64,000 nt of DNA, taken from contig NZ_FXTP01000015.1 of the NCBI RefSeq assembly GCF_900182705.1, positions 1-64,000 of the forward strand. The letters run 5' to 3'. Positions 63,668 through 64,000 of the stretch are shown one piece after another; position 1 is the first letter of the stretch; every line of letters starts with the position of its first letter. The position numbers and the translations under genes were made by a program. The DNA comes from Gracilimonas mengyeensis (GTDB lineage: Bacteria > Bacteroidota > Rhodothermia > Balneolales > Balneolaceae). The notes beneath the pieces were generated by a model. It ran no database searches. It was not told the DNA's origin and saw nothing but the letters and a program-made list of their open reading frames with translations.

Positions 63668-64000
63668 GGTGAGATATTTCCCCGGGATCGCTTAAGTCTT
63701 AAGCGTGGCAAGTTTCTTTGATTGGGAATGATGTTTAACGAGCGGTGACTTAAGACCGCAAGCTGATTAGTTCTTTAATCGTCAGACCAATTCTTGCTTA
63801 GCAAAACGGCCTGCTTTATGGAGCTCTACAAATGACGCAAACGGTTGTTTCCATATCAGTGGTCGGACGAGTTTGGTCCTCTTTTTGAGTCCCTTACTTC
63901 TTCCGACGACTCCGGCTCGTCTGACAATTGAATCTTGCAAAAATGTTTTTTGGCTAAAACATTTCTCTTAGCACCTCAAAATAAAAACCTTCCCCTGTCT
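63668..64000. other. Hairpin-rich gene-free end of the window
   Basis: No ORF is supported. Stems visible are 63689-63705 (cgcttaa/ttaagcg), a 10-bp pairing with one wobble between 63862-63871 and 63916-63925 enclosing a smaller one (63887-63891 with 63908-63912), and 63941-63964 (perfect 9 bp, aaatgtttt/aaaacattt). The nested arrangement could be a structured RNA, a repeat element or the start of a mobile element cut by the edge. Confidence 0.4.

Overview
The window looks like chromosomal DNA of a marine or halophilic Balneolaeota/Bacteroidota-type bacterium. The reasons are two tandem SusC/SusD outer-membrane pairs, two secreted proteins ending in type IX (Por) sorting domains with YPNPFNP motifs, a PorW/SprE-like TPR lipoprotein, a GWxTD-domain protein, many short lipoproteins with Bacteroidota-style signal peptides, and few strong Shine-Dalgarno sites. 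The taxon is inferred from gene content only.

Left part (1-19.1 kb). The window opens inside an IS110-family transposase, followed by about 280 bp of hairpin-rich DNA that could hold the element's guide (bridge) RNA. Next come a TolB-like propeller lipoprotein and a broken REP-associated (RAYT/Y1) transposase. A minus-strand operon then runs DUF4856 lipoprotein, imelysin-like lipoprotein, a vitamin-K gamma-carboxylase-like (HTTM) membrane protein that keeps the lysine motif of that family, and a FecA-like TonB receptor. Two related 25-bp repeats lie upstream of it, and a Glu-rich coiled-coil lipoprotein is divergently encoded beside it. Further on are an SGNH hydrolase, a stem-loop-rich gap, an AhpD-like protein, a HEPN/MNT toxin-antitoxin pair, an SDR protein, ferrochelatase with protoporphyrinogen oxidase, and lysine and ornithine aminotransferases.

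Mobile element (19.28-25.82 kb). A 6.5-kb element sits in the 3' end of an initiator tRNA gene. It is bounded by an 18-bp direct repeat and brings its own terminator behind the restored tRNA. It has a tyrosine integrase, an unknown 393-residue protein, an excisionase-like HTH protein, a small basic protein, a RecA-like ATPase, a primase-like protein, two microproteins and a degenerate zinc-ribbon protein, all on the minus strand and mostly overlapping. A cluster of GTTCAC/GTGAAC repeats lies between the ATPase and primase genes. No relaxase, capsid or conjugation gene is visible. It resembles a small self-replicating satellite or integrative plasmid and is the best candidate for something undescribed.

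Right part (25.8-64 kb). Two SusC/SusD units follow, each in its own transcription unit. Their leader DNA and signal-peptide DNA are homologous, but each carries a leader hairpin of different sequence. Then come GWxTD, pyruvate kinase, the PorW/SprE-like protein, pyrD, pabB, a ChlI/MoxR-like AAA+ ATPase, ribosomal protein L31, an MBL-fold hydrolase, a T9SS-sorted propeller protein, a TPR protein, LptE, a sigma-54 activator, an Lrp regulator, serS, a barrel-like lipoprotein, an S9 peptidase, a MazEF-type pair, dusB, DUF1206, a CocE/NonD hydrolase and a YWTD-repeat T9SS-sorted protein. Several gaps contain REP-like palindromes.
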